Assembly (NCBI GenBank): GCA_964401995.1
Contig: CAYOAP010000005.1
Location: forward strand, 139,192-203,191
Source: DATCBF01 sp964401995
GTDB taxonomy: Bacteria; Actinomycetota; Thermoleophilia; Solirubrobacterales; 70-9
DNA length: 64,000 nt
Reading direction: 5' to 3'
Part shown: piece after piece, positions 26,526 through 36,933 of the stretch
How the letters are laid out: the number at the start of each line of letters is the position of its first letter
Numbering within the stretch: the first letter of the stretch is position 1
Program-made: the position numbers and the translations under genes
The notes under the pieces: generated by a model
Seen by the model: only the letters and a program-made list of their open reading frames with translations
Told to the model about the DNA's origin: nothing
Databases searched by the model: none

Positions 26526-27143
26526 GTGCCCGAGTTCTCTCGCTCTCAGGTGGTTGTCTACGGCGCCGTTGCGGTGGCGCTGCTGCTGGTCGGCGCGCGG
26601 GCGATCCGGGCCGAGGGGAGTGGCGGGTCGTCGTATGCGCCGGCATCGTCAGGCGACTCCTCCTCGTCCTCGTCTTCTTCCCCAAGCGGCGGCTTCAGCC
26701 TCAGCGACAGCGGCCAGGGCTCTGACGTCGTCGTCGACGTGACCGGCGCAGTGCGCCGACCCGGCGTCTACCGGCTGCCAGCCGGGGCGCGGGTTACCGA
26801 TGCGGTGCAGCGGGCGGGAGGGGCGACCGGCGAGGCCCAGGTCGAAGCGATCAACCTCGCCGCCCATCTGGCCGACGGCCAGCAGATCGTGGTCCCAGAG
26901 GAAGGGCCGGCGGGGGCGCCGATCGCCGCCGGCGGAGCGAGCGCGGAAGAAGGGCCGATCAGCCTTGGCTCTGCCACGGTCGAGCAGCTCGACACGATCG
27001 ACGGCATCGGCCCGGTCACCGCCCAGGACATCATCGACTTCCGCGAAGAACACGGCGGCCTCTCCTCGATCGACCAGCTCGACCAGGTCAGCGGCATCGG
27101 GCCGGCGACGATGGAGTCGCTGCGGGCGCGGCTGCAGCCTTGA
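26526..27143 (+). CDS. comEA: Competence protein ComEA (DNA receptor)
   Basis: 205 aa. An N-terminal membrane anchor (about 8-25), a Ser/Gly linker, a SLBB domain (VVDVTGAVRRPGVYRLPAGARVTDAV, about 68-95) and a C-terminal double helix-hairpin-helix (about 148-203: LDTIDGIGPVTAQDII ... QVSGIGPATMESL) that binds DNA. comEC follows 9 nt later. Together they would move transforming DNA across the membrane. Confidence 0.92.
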   Translation: MPEFSRSQVVVYGAVAVALLLVGARAIRAEGSGGSSYAPASSGDSSSSSSSSPSGGFSLSDSGQGSDVVVDVTGAVRRPGVYRLPAGARVTDAVQRAGGATGEAQVEAINLAAHLADGQQIVVPEEGPAGAPIAAGGASAEEGPISLGSATVEQLDTIDGIGPVTAQDIIDFREEHGGLSSIDQLDQVSGIGPATMESLRARLQP

Positions 27144-27152
27144 GCGAGCGCG

Positions 27153-29027
27153 GTGCGGGAGCGACGCCCATCGCTGCTTGTCGTGCTCGGCATCGTCGCC
27201 CTGGTCGCCGTGGCGCTGCCGCGTGCCGAGCAGATGCGCGAGCGCGCCTCGGCTGCGCTCGGCCGCGGCATGCCCGCCCGTGAGGCTGAGCTGGCGCGCG
27301 GCTTCGTGATCGGCGAAGACGATCGGATCGACCCCGGCACGGTCGAAGACTTCCGCCGGGCCGGCTTGAGTCACCTGCTCGCCGTCTCGGGCCAGAACGT
27401 CGTCCTCCTGGCGCTGCTGGCGATGCCGCTGCTCGCCGCCTTCGGGATTCCGCTGCGGACCCGGTTGGTCTGGGTGCTGGGGCTGATCGCGATCTACGTG
27501 CCGATCGCCGGGGCGGGACCGTCGATTCAGCGGGCGGGGGTGATGGGAGCGCTCGGGGTGATGGCGACGCTGGCGGGACGCCGCGCCTCGCGCTTTTACG
27601 CCCTGCTCATAGCCGCCGGGGTGACGCTTGCCATCGACCCCGCTGTGGCCGGTGACGTCGGCTGGCAGCTCAGCTTCGCTGCTGTCCTCGGGATCCTGCT
27701 GCTGGCGAGCCCCCTGCGGGAGGCGATCGAGGGCAGGCTCGGCTCGCGCGGCTGGCGGCGGGCCCTGGCCGAGGGCGCCGCGGTGACCATTGCGGCGACG
27801 CTGGCGACCGCGCCGCTGATTGCCTTCCACTTCGAAGAACTCTCGACGACGACGCTGTTCGCGAACCTGCTGGCCCTGCCCGCGGTCGCGCCGGCGATGT
27901 GGCTGGGGATGATCTCGGCGGCGGCCGGCCAGGCGCCGGGCTTCCCGGTCGAGCTCGTCAACTCGATCAACGCCCTCCTGCTCGCCTACATCGCCCAGGT
28001 CGCGGCCTGGTGTGGGCGGCCAAGCTGGGCCGTCATCCATCTGCACCTGAGCGCGTCGGAGCTGGTCGCCTCCTATCTAGCGCTCGCGGGCGGCACGGTG
28101 GCCACGATGCGCCTGGCGCGCCTCCGCCACCTCGCGTCCCTCCGCCACTCCCCGGTCGACGGGCCTGTTTCCGCTGATATAGACGGGTTTTCGGCCCGTC
28201 GGCGGGCTTTTTGGGCCCTCGCTGTGGTTGGGGCCTGCCTTGTGGCCGTGGCGTCGGCCTGGGGTGGGGCAGGGTCGGCTGCGCCGCCTGCCTCGGGGCT
28301 GCGGATCGAGGTGCTCGATGTCGGCCAGGGCGATTCGATCCTGCTGCAGCCGGCGGGCGCGGCGCCGGTGCTGGTCGACGGCGGCCCTCCTGGCGACGGG
28401 CTTGTCTCGAAGCTGAGGGCAGAGGGCATTGATGCGCTGGGAGCGGCGATCGTCACTCACGACCAGTCCGATCACGCCGGCGGCATCGTCGAACTGCTCG
28501 GGCAGGTGCCGGTTGATCGCTTCGTCTACGCCTTCGTCGGCCGGGACCTGCTCTCGCAGGCGCGGGGCGCTGGCGCGAGCCCTGAGCGAGTCGCCGAGGG
28601 CAGCGTGCTGCGCACGGGAGGCCTCAGCCTCGAAGTCCTCTGGCCGCCGCGGGCGCTGCTCTCCGATCCACTCGACGGCGCCGATCCCAACGAACGGGCG
28701 CTGGTGATCCTCGCCCGCTGGCGCCGTTTCTCAATGCTGCTCACAGCCGACGCCGAGGCCGAAGCCGTCCCAGTCGACCCCGGCCCGATCGACGTGCTCA
28801 AGGTCGCCCACCACGGCAGCGAAGATGCCGGCCTCGATGCCCTGCTCGACCGCACCGATCCGAAGCTGGCGGTGATCTCGGTCGGCGAGGACAATCCTTA
28901 CGGCCACCCGACTGCCGCCACCCTGGCAACGCTCGCCGCCCACCGTATCCGCACCCTCCGCACCGACCTCGATGGCACGGTGACCATCGAAGTGCATCGC
29001 GGCTCGGTTGAGGTGGGCAGCGGTTGA
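27153..29027 (+). CDS. comEC: ComEC/Rec2-family DNA-uptake channel with metallo-beta-lactamase domain
   Basis: 624 aa, shorter than many ComEC proteins (700-800 aa). After a short anchor (about 8-24) it goes straight into the competence domain (HLLAVSGQNVVLLALL, GAGPSIQRAGVMG), so the N-terminal DUF4131/OB-like part is absent. The C-terminal metallo-beta-lactamase-like domain starts near 385 (EVLDVGQGDSILLQ, THDQSDHAGG, KVAHHGS). The linker between the two domains (about 335-352) is encoded by a palindromic repeat (28157-28207). Confidence 0.9.
   Translation: MRERRPSLLVVLGIVALVAVALPRAEQMRERASAALGRGMPAREAELARGFVIGEDDRIDPGTVEDFRRAGLSHLLAVSGQNVVLLALLAMPLLAAFGIPLRTRLVWVLGLIAIYVPIAGAGPSIQRAGVMGALGVMATLAGRRASRFYALLIAAGVTLAIDPAVAGDVGWQLSFAAVLGILLLASPLREAIEGRLGSRGWRRALAEGAAVTIAATLATAPLIAFHFEELSTTTLFANLLALPAVAPAMWLGMISAAAGQAPGFPVELVNSINALLLAYIAQVAAWCGRPSWAVIHLHLSASELVASYLALAGGTVATMRLARLRHLASLRHSPVDGPVSADIDGFSARRRAFWALAVVGACLVAVASAWGGAGSAAPPASGLRIEVLDVGQGDSILLQPAGAAPVLVDGGPPGDGLVSKLRAEGIDALGAAIVTHDQSDHAGGIVELLGQVPVDRFVYAFVGRDLLSQARGAGASPERVAEGSVLRTGGLSLEVLWPPRALLSDPLDGADPNERALVILARWRRFSMLLTADAEAEAVPVDPGPIDVLKVAHHGSEDAGLDALLDRTDPKLAVISVGEDNPYGHPTAATLATLAAHRIRTLRTDLDGTVTIEVHRGSVEVGSG
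28157..28207 (+). repeat. Palindromic repeat inside comEC, related to the clpX-valS hairpin
   Basis: CGACGGGCCT and GGCCCGTCGGCGGGC flank exactly 26 nt, with GATATAG at the same offset, both here and at 1795-1845. The outer 9 bp (28157-28165/28193-28201) are perfectly complementary. Here it is read as protein in the linker between the two ComEC domains. Confidence 0.6.
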
Positions 29028-29050
29028 GGGGAGACGGCCAACGCCGCGAC

Positions 29051-29056
29051 TAGACT
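29051..29056 (+). promoter_or_regulatory. -10 element of a leaderless holA promoter
   Basis: TAGACT, 6 nt before GTG 29063; the hexamer is identical to that of valS and hrcA. Confidence 0.5.
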
Positions 29057-29062
29057 CGCCGC

Positions 29063-30043
29063 GTGGCCGAAGAGATGAAGCCGCTGTATCTGATCGCCGG
29101 CACCGACCAGGCGAAAATCGACGCTACCCGGGCGCGGCTGCGGGCTCGGGCCGAGGGCGATGGGGGCACCGTGGCGCTTGAGGTCTTCGAGGCGAGCGAG
29201 GGCAAGGGCTCGCCCGACCACGAGGCGTTGCTGGCCGCAATCCCGGCGATGTCGCTGACCGAGTCGCGTCGCTACCTGCTCGCCGACGGGGTCGACCGCT
29301 GGCGCGATCGTCAGCTTGATGCCGTCGCCGCGGCGCTCGCCGACCTTCCGCCCGATCTCAGCGTGGTCTTGATCGCCCGCGCCAAAGCGCCGGCCAAGCT
29401 CGTCCAGGCCGTGAAGAAAGCGGAAGGGGAGATCTACGAGTTCGAGGCGCCGAAAGCGCGTGAGATGCCGCGGACGCTGGTCGCCGACGCCAAACGGCTC
29501 GGGTTCCGACTCGATCCGGCTGCCGCCCGGATGCTGGTCGAGCGGATGGGCGCTAGCCCGGTGCGCCTGGCGCGGGAGCTCGAACGGCTGGCGCTGTGGG
29601 CCGGCGACAGCCACGAGGTCAGCGCTGCCGACCTCGACGAGATGATCGCCGACACTTCCGAATCGGCGGTTTGGTCGCTCTCCGACGCGTTGCTGGACCG
29701 GGACCCGGCGAAGGCGCTGGAAATCGGCGAGCGCCTGATCTCCCAGGGCGAGAACGTCACCGGCCTGATCTACGGCCTCGCCTCGCGCTTGCGCAAAGCC
29801 CAGAGCGCGCTGGCGCTGATCGAGGAGGGGGTGCCGGCCAAGCAGGTCGAGTCGAAGCTGGGCATGCACCCCTACGCGGCGAAGCTGTTGGTCGGCCGCC
29901 TCAGCAACACCAGCCTTGGCGAGCTGCGCGAGGCGACCGAAGTGCTGGCCGACCTCGAGGTCTGGTGCCGCGGCGGCGCCGACTACGGCGACGAGCTGGC
30001 GCTGACGCTGGCGCTGCGGCGAGCAGCGGGCGTTGCGGTCTAG
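29063..30043 (+). CDS. holA: DNA polymerase III delta subunit
   Basis: Clamp-loader delta subunit that opens the beta clamp. 326 aa: an AAA+-like N-terminal part (LYLIAGTDQAKIDATRARL), middle helical domain (RMGASPVRLARELERLALWAG) and C-terminal collar domain (MHPYAAKLLVGRLSN). GTG 29063 is the start. The order holA-rpsT-(...)-lepA is the usual one. Confidence 0.93.
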   Translation: MAEEMKPLYLIAGTDQAKIDATRARLRARAEGDGGTVALEVFEASEGKGSPDHEALLAAIPAMSLTESRRYLLADGVDRWRDRQLDAVAAALADLPPDLSVVLIARAKAPAKLVQAVKKAEGEIYEFEAPKAREMPRTLVADAKRLGFRLDPAAARMLVERMGASPVRLARELERLALWAGDSHEVSAADLDEMIADTSESAVWSLSDALLDRDPAKALEIGERLISQGENVTGLIYGLASRLRKAQSALALIEEGVPAKQVESKLGMHPYAAKLLVGRLSNTSLGELREATEVLADLEVWCRGGADYGDELALTLALRRAAGVAV

Positions 30044-30051
30044 GTCAACGG

Positions 30052-30324
30052 CTAGGAAGCGGCGACGGAACCGCTGGCGATGCGAGAGGCTTTCGCCTTC
30101 TTGCGAGCGCCTGTGTTCTTATGCAAAGCGCCCTTCTGCACGGCCTTGTCGATCTTCGAGACGAGCGTGCGGTGCTCGGCCTCGATCGCGCTGGCATCGC
30201 CGGCCTCGGCTGCACTCTCCAGGCGGCGGAAATGCGTCTTCACCGTGCTGCTGAGCAGCCGGTTCTCCGAGCGCTCGCGCTCGCTGCGTAGGATCCGCTT
30301 CTTCTGTGAGGCTATGTTGGCCAT
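30052..30324 (-). CDS. rpsT: 30S ribosomal protein S20
   Basis: 90 aa on the opposite strand to its neighbours. The N-terminus MANIASQKKRILRSERER and the end GALHKNTGARKKAKASRIA are typical of S20. ATG 30324 is chosen over the long upstream extension to 30567, which is a shadow of murJ. It is convergent with holA (8-nt gap) and divergent from murJ. Confidence 0.97.
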   Translation of the reverse strand: MANIASQKKRILRSERERSENRLLSSTVKTHFRRLESAAEAGDASAIEAEHRTLVSKIDKAVQKGALHKNTGARKKAKASRIASGSVAAS

Positions 30325-30391
30325 GGTCGTGTGCCTGGGCGAGCTTGTGCCGGCCCTTGGCGGCCGCCGACTATAGCGACTGAGATCGAGC

Positions 30392-32077
30392 TTGGAGACG
30401 CCCAAGGCATCTGACACCACCGCGGAGGACCGCAGCGGAATCGCCGCCGATGCGGCCGTGCGCGCTGCCGAGGCCTTCGATCCGGGCGAGGAACTGTCGG
30501 CGGAGCCCTCTCCCGGCCGCCAGGCGGGGCGGATCGCGCGCTCGACCGCGTTCTTCTCGATCGCCACCGCCGCCTCGCGGATCGCCGGCCTCGTGCGCGA
30601 GATCGTCGCCGCCAGCTACTACGGGATCAGCGGCCCGATGTCGGCCTTCACGATCGCCTTCCAGGTTCCCAACCTGGTCCGCAGCCTCTTCGCCGACGCC
30701 GCCCTTCAGCCCGCCTTCGTCCCCGTCTTCACCGAGCAGCTCGAGCAGAAGAACTACCGCGAGGCGTTCCGCCTCGCCTCGACCCTGCTGCTGATCGTGA
30801 CCATGGTCCTGGGTGCGATCACCGCCCTGTTCGTCCTCGGCGCCTCGGTCGTGATGCCGCTCTTCGCTCCGGGCTTCAAGGACCAGCCCCAGCTCCTCGA
30901 CCTCACGATCACCCTCTCCCAGGTCCTCTTCCCGATCCTGATCCTGCTCGGGATGAGCGGCATCGTCGTCGGCATCCTCAACAGCTACGACCGCTTCGGC
31001 GCCTTTGCGATCGCGCCGCTGTTCTGGAACCTGACGATCATCGCCGTGCTGGTCTTCGTCGAGCCGCTCTTCCACGGCCAGAACCGGATCTACGCCTATG
31101 CGATCGGCATCCTCGCTGGCACCCTGGTCCAGCTGCTGATCCCCGTCTTCGACCTCCGCAACACGCCGTTCAAGTTCAGCTGGAGCTTCGAGTGGCGCCA
31201 CCCGGGGGTGCGGCGGGTGCTGCTGCTGATGCTGCCGGTGACGATCAGCCTCGGCCTGATCAACTTCAACCTGCTGATCAATAGCTTCTTCGGCAGCCTC
31301 GTCAGCGATGAAGCGCCAGCGGCGATCGACAAGGCGTTCCGGATCTACCAGCTGCCGCAGGGGATCTTCTCGGTCGCGATCGCGACGGTCCTCTTCCCGA
31401 CTCTGGCCCGCTACGCCAGCCGCGGCGCGATCGACGACCTGCGGGCGACCCTGGCCAACGGCATGCGCCAGATCCTCTTCGTCCTGCTGCCCGCCGCCGC
31501 CGCCGTGCTGGCGCTCTCGGAGCCGATGATCCGGATCGTCTACCAGCGCGGCGCCTTCGATGCGGCCGAGACCACCCTGGTCGCGACGGCGCTCTTCTGG
31601 TTCGCCTTCTCGCTGCCGACCAACGGGCTCTACCTGCTGCAGACCCGGACCTTCTTCAGCCTCCAGCGCCCCTGGATGGCGACCGGCCTGGCTGGGATGG
31701 ACCTGGTCGTCTCGACCCTGGCGGCCTGGGCGCTCTACAAGCCGTTCGGGACCGGCGGCATCGTCGCCGGCACGGGAATCGGCACCACCGCGGCCGCCGT
31801 CGCCCAGGCGGTGGTCCTGCGGCGCGAGCTGGGTGGCTTGGAGCTGGGCCGGCTGCTCTCGACCACGATCAGGATCACGATCGGCTCCCTGGCCCTGGCC
31901 GCCGCCAGCTACGGCGTCTGGCATCTGCTCGACTCGGCGCTTGGCCGTGGCCTTGCCGCCCAGATCATCTCCCTGGGGGCGGGACTCGCGGTCGGCGCGG
32001 TCGTCTACCTCGGCGTGGCGCGCCTGCTCCGCATCGCCGAGCTGGAGCAGATCATGCGGCTGCTGCGGCGCAGATAG
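30392..32077 (+). CDS. murJ: Lipid II flippase MurJ
   Basis: MATE-like (MVIN) transporter that flips lipid II across the membrane. 561 aa with about 14 membrane helices after a roughly 45-residue acidic cytoplasmic N-terminus. Typical segments: SRIAGLVREIVAASYYG, FQVPNLVRSLFADAALQPAFVPVF. The start is TTG 30392, shortly after a TATAGC box (30372-30377) in the bidirectional region with rpsT. Confidence 0.94.
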   Translation: METPKASDTTAEDRSGIAADAAVRAAEAFDPGEELSAEPSPGRQAGRIARSTAFFSIATAASRIAGLVREIVAASYYGISGPMSAFTIAFQVPNLVRSLFADAALQPAFVPVFTEQLEQKNYREAFRLASTLLLIVTMVLGAITALFVLGASVVMPLFAPGFKDQPQLLDLTITLSQVLFPILILLGMSGIVVGILNSYDRFGAFAIAPLFWNLTIIAVLVFVEPLFHGQNRIYAYAIGILAGTLVQLLIPVFDLRNTPFKFSWSFEWRHPGVRRVLLLMLPVTISLGLINFNLLINSFFGSLVSDEAPAAIDKAFRIYQLPQGIFSVAIATVLFPTLARYASRGAIDDLRATLANGMRQILFVLLPAAAAVLALSEPMIRIVYQRGAFDAAETTLVATALFWFAFSLPTNGLYLLQTRTFFSLQRPWMATGLAGMDLVVSTLAAWALYKPFGTGGIVAGTGIGTTAAAVAQAVVLRRELGGLELGRLLSTTIRITIGSLALAAASYGVWHLLDSALGRGLAAQIISLGAGLAVGAVVYLGVARLLRIAELEQIMRLLRRR

Positions 32078-32079
32078 CG

Positions 32080-34032
32080 ATGCTGGGCGCGGGGCGATAC
32101 CTGCTGGGGGTCGCCGAGATCGGCGTGCTCGTCGGCTTCGCCGGGATCGGCGCCTCGCGCGTCCGCGCCCGCCTGCTGCCCGAGATCGAGGGAGCGCCGG
32201 CGCACCTGGCCACTGGGGTGCTCGCGCTTGCCCTCTTGCTCTGGGCGGCCGAGCTGCTTGGGACCTTGGGCCTGTTCAAGGCCGGGCCGTATCTGGTCGT
32301 CGTGGCGCTGGCCGGCGGCGGGCTCTGGGCGCTCGGCCCCAAGCCCACGCGGCCGAGCAGACCCCGCGCTCGGAGCGTCGATGCCGCGACGCTGATCGCC
32401 CTGGCCATCGCGGCGATCGCGGTAGTCCATTTCGCGACGGGAGTGCGGCTCAGGCTCAGTACCGGAATGACCGGCTTCGACTCCACCTGGTACCACGGGC
32501 CGTTCGCTGCCGGGTTTTTCCAGAGCGGCGACACCTGGAATTTCCACTTCATCGCGCCCCAGTTCCTGGCCTGGCTCTACCCGGCCAACTCGGAGGTCTT
32601 CCACGCGGTTGGGATGGCGGCTTTCGGCCGCGACATCCTTTCGCCGCTGCTCAACCTCGGCTGGTTTGTCGGCTGCCTGGCAGCCGCCTGGTGCATCGGG
32701 CGGCCCTACCGGGCAGCGCCGTTCTCGCTCGGCCTCGCCGCCGTCGCGCTGAGCGTCCCCGCCCTCGCCGACCAGGCGGGGGAGGCGCGAAACGACATCG
32801 TCGGGATTTTCTTCCTACTTGCTGCCGTTGCGATTGCCGTCAACGCCTGGGAGGCGCGCTCGGAGCGGAAGTTGTCGACCGGAGCGATCGCGGTCGTCGG
32901 CCTCGCGGCAGGCCTGGCTGCCGGGACGAAGCTGAACTTCCTGCTGCCGGCGGGTGTCATCGTGCTGGGATTGGGCCTGGTCGCTCCCGCTGGAGCGCGC
33001 TGGCGGGCGCTCTGGGTCGGCGGCTTGGGGGCCCTCGCTGGCGGTGGCTACTGGTACCTGCGGAATCTCGTCCACACCGGCAACCCGCTGCCGTGGATCC
33101 ATCACCTCGGGCCGATCTCGCTGCCATCTCCGGGCCAGGGGCTGGGAGGGCGCGAAGCCCACAGCGTCATCGGGTACCTGACCGACGGCTCAGTCTGGTC
33201 GAACTGGTTCCTGCCGGGCCTGCACCACGGCCTCTGGCCGATCTGGCCGCTGCTGGGAGCGATGGCGCTGGCCGGGCTCGTGCTCTGCCTGGTTGGCCGA
33301 GCAAGCCCGATCCTGCGCGTGGCAGGCGCCGCCGGCCTCGCGGCCGCTCTCGCCTGGCTGATCGCGCCGGCCTCGGCGTCCGGCCCCGACGGGATGCCGC
33401 ACGGGTTCGAATCCGGCCTGCGCTATCTGGCCCCGGCCCTCGTTCTCGGCATGGCGCTGCTGCCGGCGACACCGCCGGCACGCGCCTGGCTCGCTCGTTT
33501 CAGGTCGGCGCGAACGCCATTGGTCCCGGATAGCGGGACAAATGGCGTTCGCGCTCGATGGCCTCTCGCGCTCGCCGTAGCCTCAGTGCTGTCGGTGGCA
33601 TTGATCGGCTATCCGGTCCAGCGCCACTACCTGCAGAGCCGCTACTCCAACCCCAGCTTCACCACACCGGGTCTGAACACCGCCTTCAAGTGGGCCAGCA
33701 CGATCTCCAATGCCCGCATAGCCACAACCAGCACCCGTCAGTACCCCCTCTTCGGCACCGACCTCTCCAACCAGGTCGACTACATAGGCAAAGAGCGCCC
33801 CCACGGCGGCTTCGAAGCCCCAACCACCTGCCGTGCCTGGCGCCGAGCCCTGAACGAAGGCCATTACGACTACGTAGTAGCCAGCCGCGACCGCATAGAA
33901 CCGGGCAAACCTCCATACCCACCGCAGGCAACCTGGACCGAAGGTCACGGCGCAAGAGTCATCTTGCGCCGTGAGCCCACGGTTGTTTTTCGGCTAAGGA
34001 AACCCCTGGATCCATCGGCGTGCCCTAGCTGA
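32080..34032 (+). CDS. Polytopic membrane protein, possible GT-C glycosyltransferase
   Basis: 650 aa, at least ten hydrophobic helices over residues 1-525, with a periplasmic-like loop FDSTWYHGPFAAGFFQ near residue 132, then a soluble C-terminal domain (about 530-650). The topology resembles GT-C enzymes that use polyprenyl-linked sugars. It begins 2 nt after murJ, so it is probably co-transcribed and may act on cell-envelope glycans; this is inference. The last 400 bases have an A/C-rich strand and use ATA and CCA codons, unlike the rest. Confidence 0.6.
   Translation: MLGAGRYLLGVAEIGVLVGFAGIGASRVRARLLPEIEGAPAHLATGVLALALLLWAAELLGTLGLFKAGPYLVVVALAGGGLWALGPKPTRPSRPRARSVDAATLIALAIAAIAVVHFATGVRLRLSTGMTGFDSTWYHGPFAAGFFQSGDTWNFHFIAPQFLAWLYPANSEVFHAVGMAAFGRDILSPLLNLGWFVGCLAAAWCIGRPYRAAPFSLGLAAVALSVPALADQAGEARNDIVGIFFLLAAVAIAVNAWEARSERKLSTGAIAVVGLAAGLAAGTKLNFLLPAGVIVLGLGLVAPAGARWRALWVGGLGALAGGGYWYLRNLVHTGNPLPWIHHLGPISLPSPGQGLGGREAHSVIGYLTDGSVWSNWFLPGLHHGLWPIWPLLGAMALAGLVLCLVGRASPILRVAGAAGLAAALAWLIAPASASGPDGMPHGFESGLRYLAPALVLGMALLPATPPARAWLARFRSARTPLVPDSGTNGVRARWPLALAVASVLSVALIGYPVQRHYLQSRYSNPSFTTPGLNTAFKWASTISNARIATTSTRQYPLFGTDLSNQVDYIGKERPHGGFEAPTTCRAWRRALNEGHYDYVVASRDRIEPGKPPYPPQATWTEGHGARVILRREPTVVFRLRKPLDPSACPS
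33508..33554 (+). repeat. 20-bp inverted repeat inside the coding region of the membrane protein
   Basis: Arms 33508-33527 and 33535-33554 pair with one mismatch around the loop GGATAGC. It encodes a loop between the last predicted membrane helices. The A/C-rich codon zone begins soon after it. Confidence 0.65.
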
Positions 34033-34039
34033 CGCTGTC

Positions 34040-34186
34040 GCGCGGGTGGCGTGGGGGTGGGGTGGTGTCGCGCAGGGCGGAGTCTGCGCAGGGCAAGGCT
34101 TCGTCCCTTCTAGGGAAGCCATCCCGTCGCCCGAAGCAGATCGCAGCCCAAGCGAGGCCACCCCACCCCCACGACAGGACCCGCGC
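34040..34186 (+). repeat. Long imperfect hairpin between the membrane protein gene and lepA (element 6)
   Basis: A perfect 16-bp pair (34050-34065/34158-34173) plus an outer 8-bp pair (34040-34047/34179-34186) with internal loops. An inner hairpin GGCTT/AAGCC with CCCT/AGGG lies near 34097-34120. It occupies almost the whole 179-nt gap before lepA. Confidence 0.7.
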
Positions 34187-34211
34187 GCCGAGCGCCATAC
34201 TCCGGCACCCC

Positions 34212-36005
<1,794 letters not shown>

Positions 36006-36009
36006 CGGT

Positions 36010-36080
36010 GGATTGAGCACCCCTGCTCACTTAACTTTCGCTTCGCGAAAGTGCAAGACGTTCGCAGGGGCGCCCAATCC
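36010..36080 (+). repeat. Inverted repeat between lepA and the first MaoC gene (element 2)
   Basis: Outer arms 36010-36026 and 36064-36080 pair at 15 of 17 positions. Inside is a perfect hairpin, ACTTTCGC (36034-36041) with GCGAAAGT (36045-36052). It shares CTTAACTTT and GTGCAAGACG with the ndk-maf element and ends 2 nt before a -10 box. Confidence 0.75.
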
Positions 36081-36081
36081 C

Positions 36082-36087
36082 TAGAAT
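36082..36087 (+). promoter_or_regulatory. -10 element of the MaoC gene pair
   Basis: TAGAAT, 9 nt before ATG 36097. Confidence 0.5.
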
Positions 36088-36096
36088 GCGGCAACC

Positions 36097-36537
36097 ATGA
36101 CACTGAAAACTGACGCAGTAGGCAAGGTTTGGCCCGGCACCACCTACCAGGTGGGGCGGGAGAAGATCAAGGAGTACGCGAACGCGCTCGGGATCGACAA
36201 CCCGGTGCACTTCGATGTTGAGGCGGCGAAGGCCGCGGGCTTCCGCGACGTGCCAGCGCCGCCGATGTTCGCCGTCGTCTACAGCGGCCCGGCGCTGGCC
36301 CCGGTGCTGTTCGACCCCGAGGTCGAAATGAACTTCGCGGCGATGGTGCACGGCGGCCAGGAGTTCGAGTGGGGCGAGCCGGTCTGCTCCGGCGACGAGA
36401 TCACGACGACGCCGAAATGCCTCGAGATCTACGAGAAAGACGGCAAGGGCTTCTACATCTTCGAGTCAGTGTCCGTGAACCAGGACGGGCAGCAGGTTGT
36501 GCGCGCCGTCTGGACCAACATCGTCAGGGGGGTCTGA
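36097..36537 (+). CDS. MaoC-like dehydratase subunit, HadA/HadC type
   Basis: 146 aa. An N-terminal hot-dog half resembling the FAS1-like dehydratase domain: VGREKIKEYANALGIDNPVHFD, then PPMFAVV and VHGGQEFEWGEPVCSGDEI. Alone it lacks the hydratase-2 catalytic motif, which lies on the next gene; together they would form a heterodimeric (3R)-hydroxyacyl dehydratase as in mycobacterial HadAB/BC. Whether fatty-acid synthesis or another acyl chain is the substrate cannot be read. Confidence 0.8.
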   Translation: MTLKTDAVGKVWPGTTYQVGREKIKEYANALGIDNPVHFDVEAAKAAGFRDVPAPPMFAVVYSGPALAPVLFDPEVEMNFAAMVHGGQEFEWGEPVCSGDEITTTPKCLEIYEKDGKGFYIFESVSVNQDGQQVVRAVWTNIVRGV

Positions 36538-36539
36538 GC

Positions 36540-36926
36540 ATGAACGTCGGAGACAAGGCGCCGGATCTGAGCGTCACCCCTGACAAGTACCTGCCGCACC
36601 GCTACGCGGGGGCCTCGGGGGACTTCAACCCGATCCACATCGATCCCGAGTTCGCGAAAATGGTCGGGCTGCCCAGCAACATCCTCCACGGGCTCTACTC
36701 GATGGGCCTCGTCGCTCGCGCCAATGCGGCGCTTGCCGGCGGCGACCCTCGCGCCCTCAAGCGGCTCTCGGTCCAGTTCCGGGGGATGGGGATGCCCGAG
36801 CAGGAGATCCTCGTTTCCGGGACCGTCAAGTCGGTTGACGGGAATCGGGTGGTTGTCGACACGGTTGCCGCTCAGGGTGAGACCCAGATCATCAAGAACG
36901 CTGAGGCTGAGATAGAGCTCTCGTAG
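36540..36926 (+). CDS. MaoC-like dehydratase subunit, HadB type
   Basis: 128 aa. Carries the catalytic hydratase-2 motif: YAGASGDFNPIHIDPEFA, with Asp and His spaced as in HadB, then HGLYSMGL. It starts 2 nt after the previous stop region (TGAGCATGA), so the pair is an operon. It is followed by a 7-bp hairpin and the hrcA promoter. Confidence 0.82.
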   Translation: MNVGDKAPDLSVTPDKYLPHRYAGASGDFNPIHIDPEFAKMVGLPSNILHGLYSMGLVARANAALAGGDPRALKRLSVQFRGMGMPEQEILVSGTVKSVDGNRVVVDTVAAQGETQIIKNAEAEIELS

Positions 36927-36933
36927 GCAAGGC

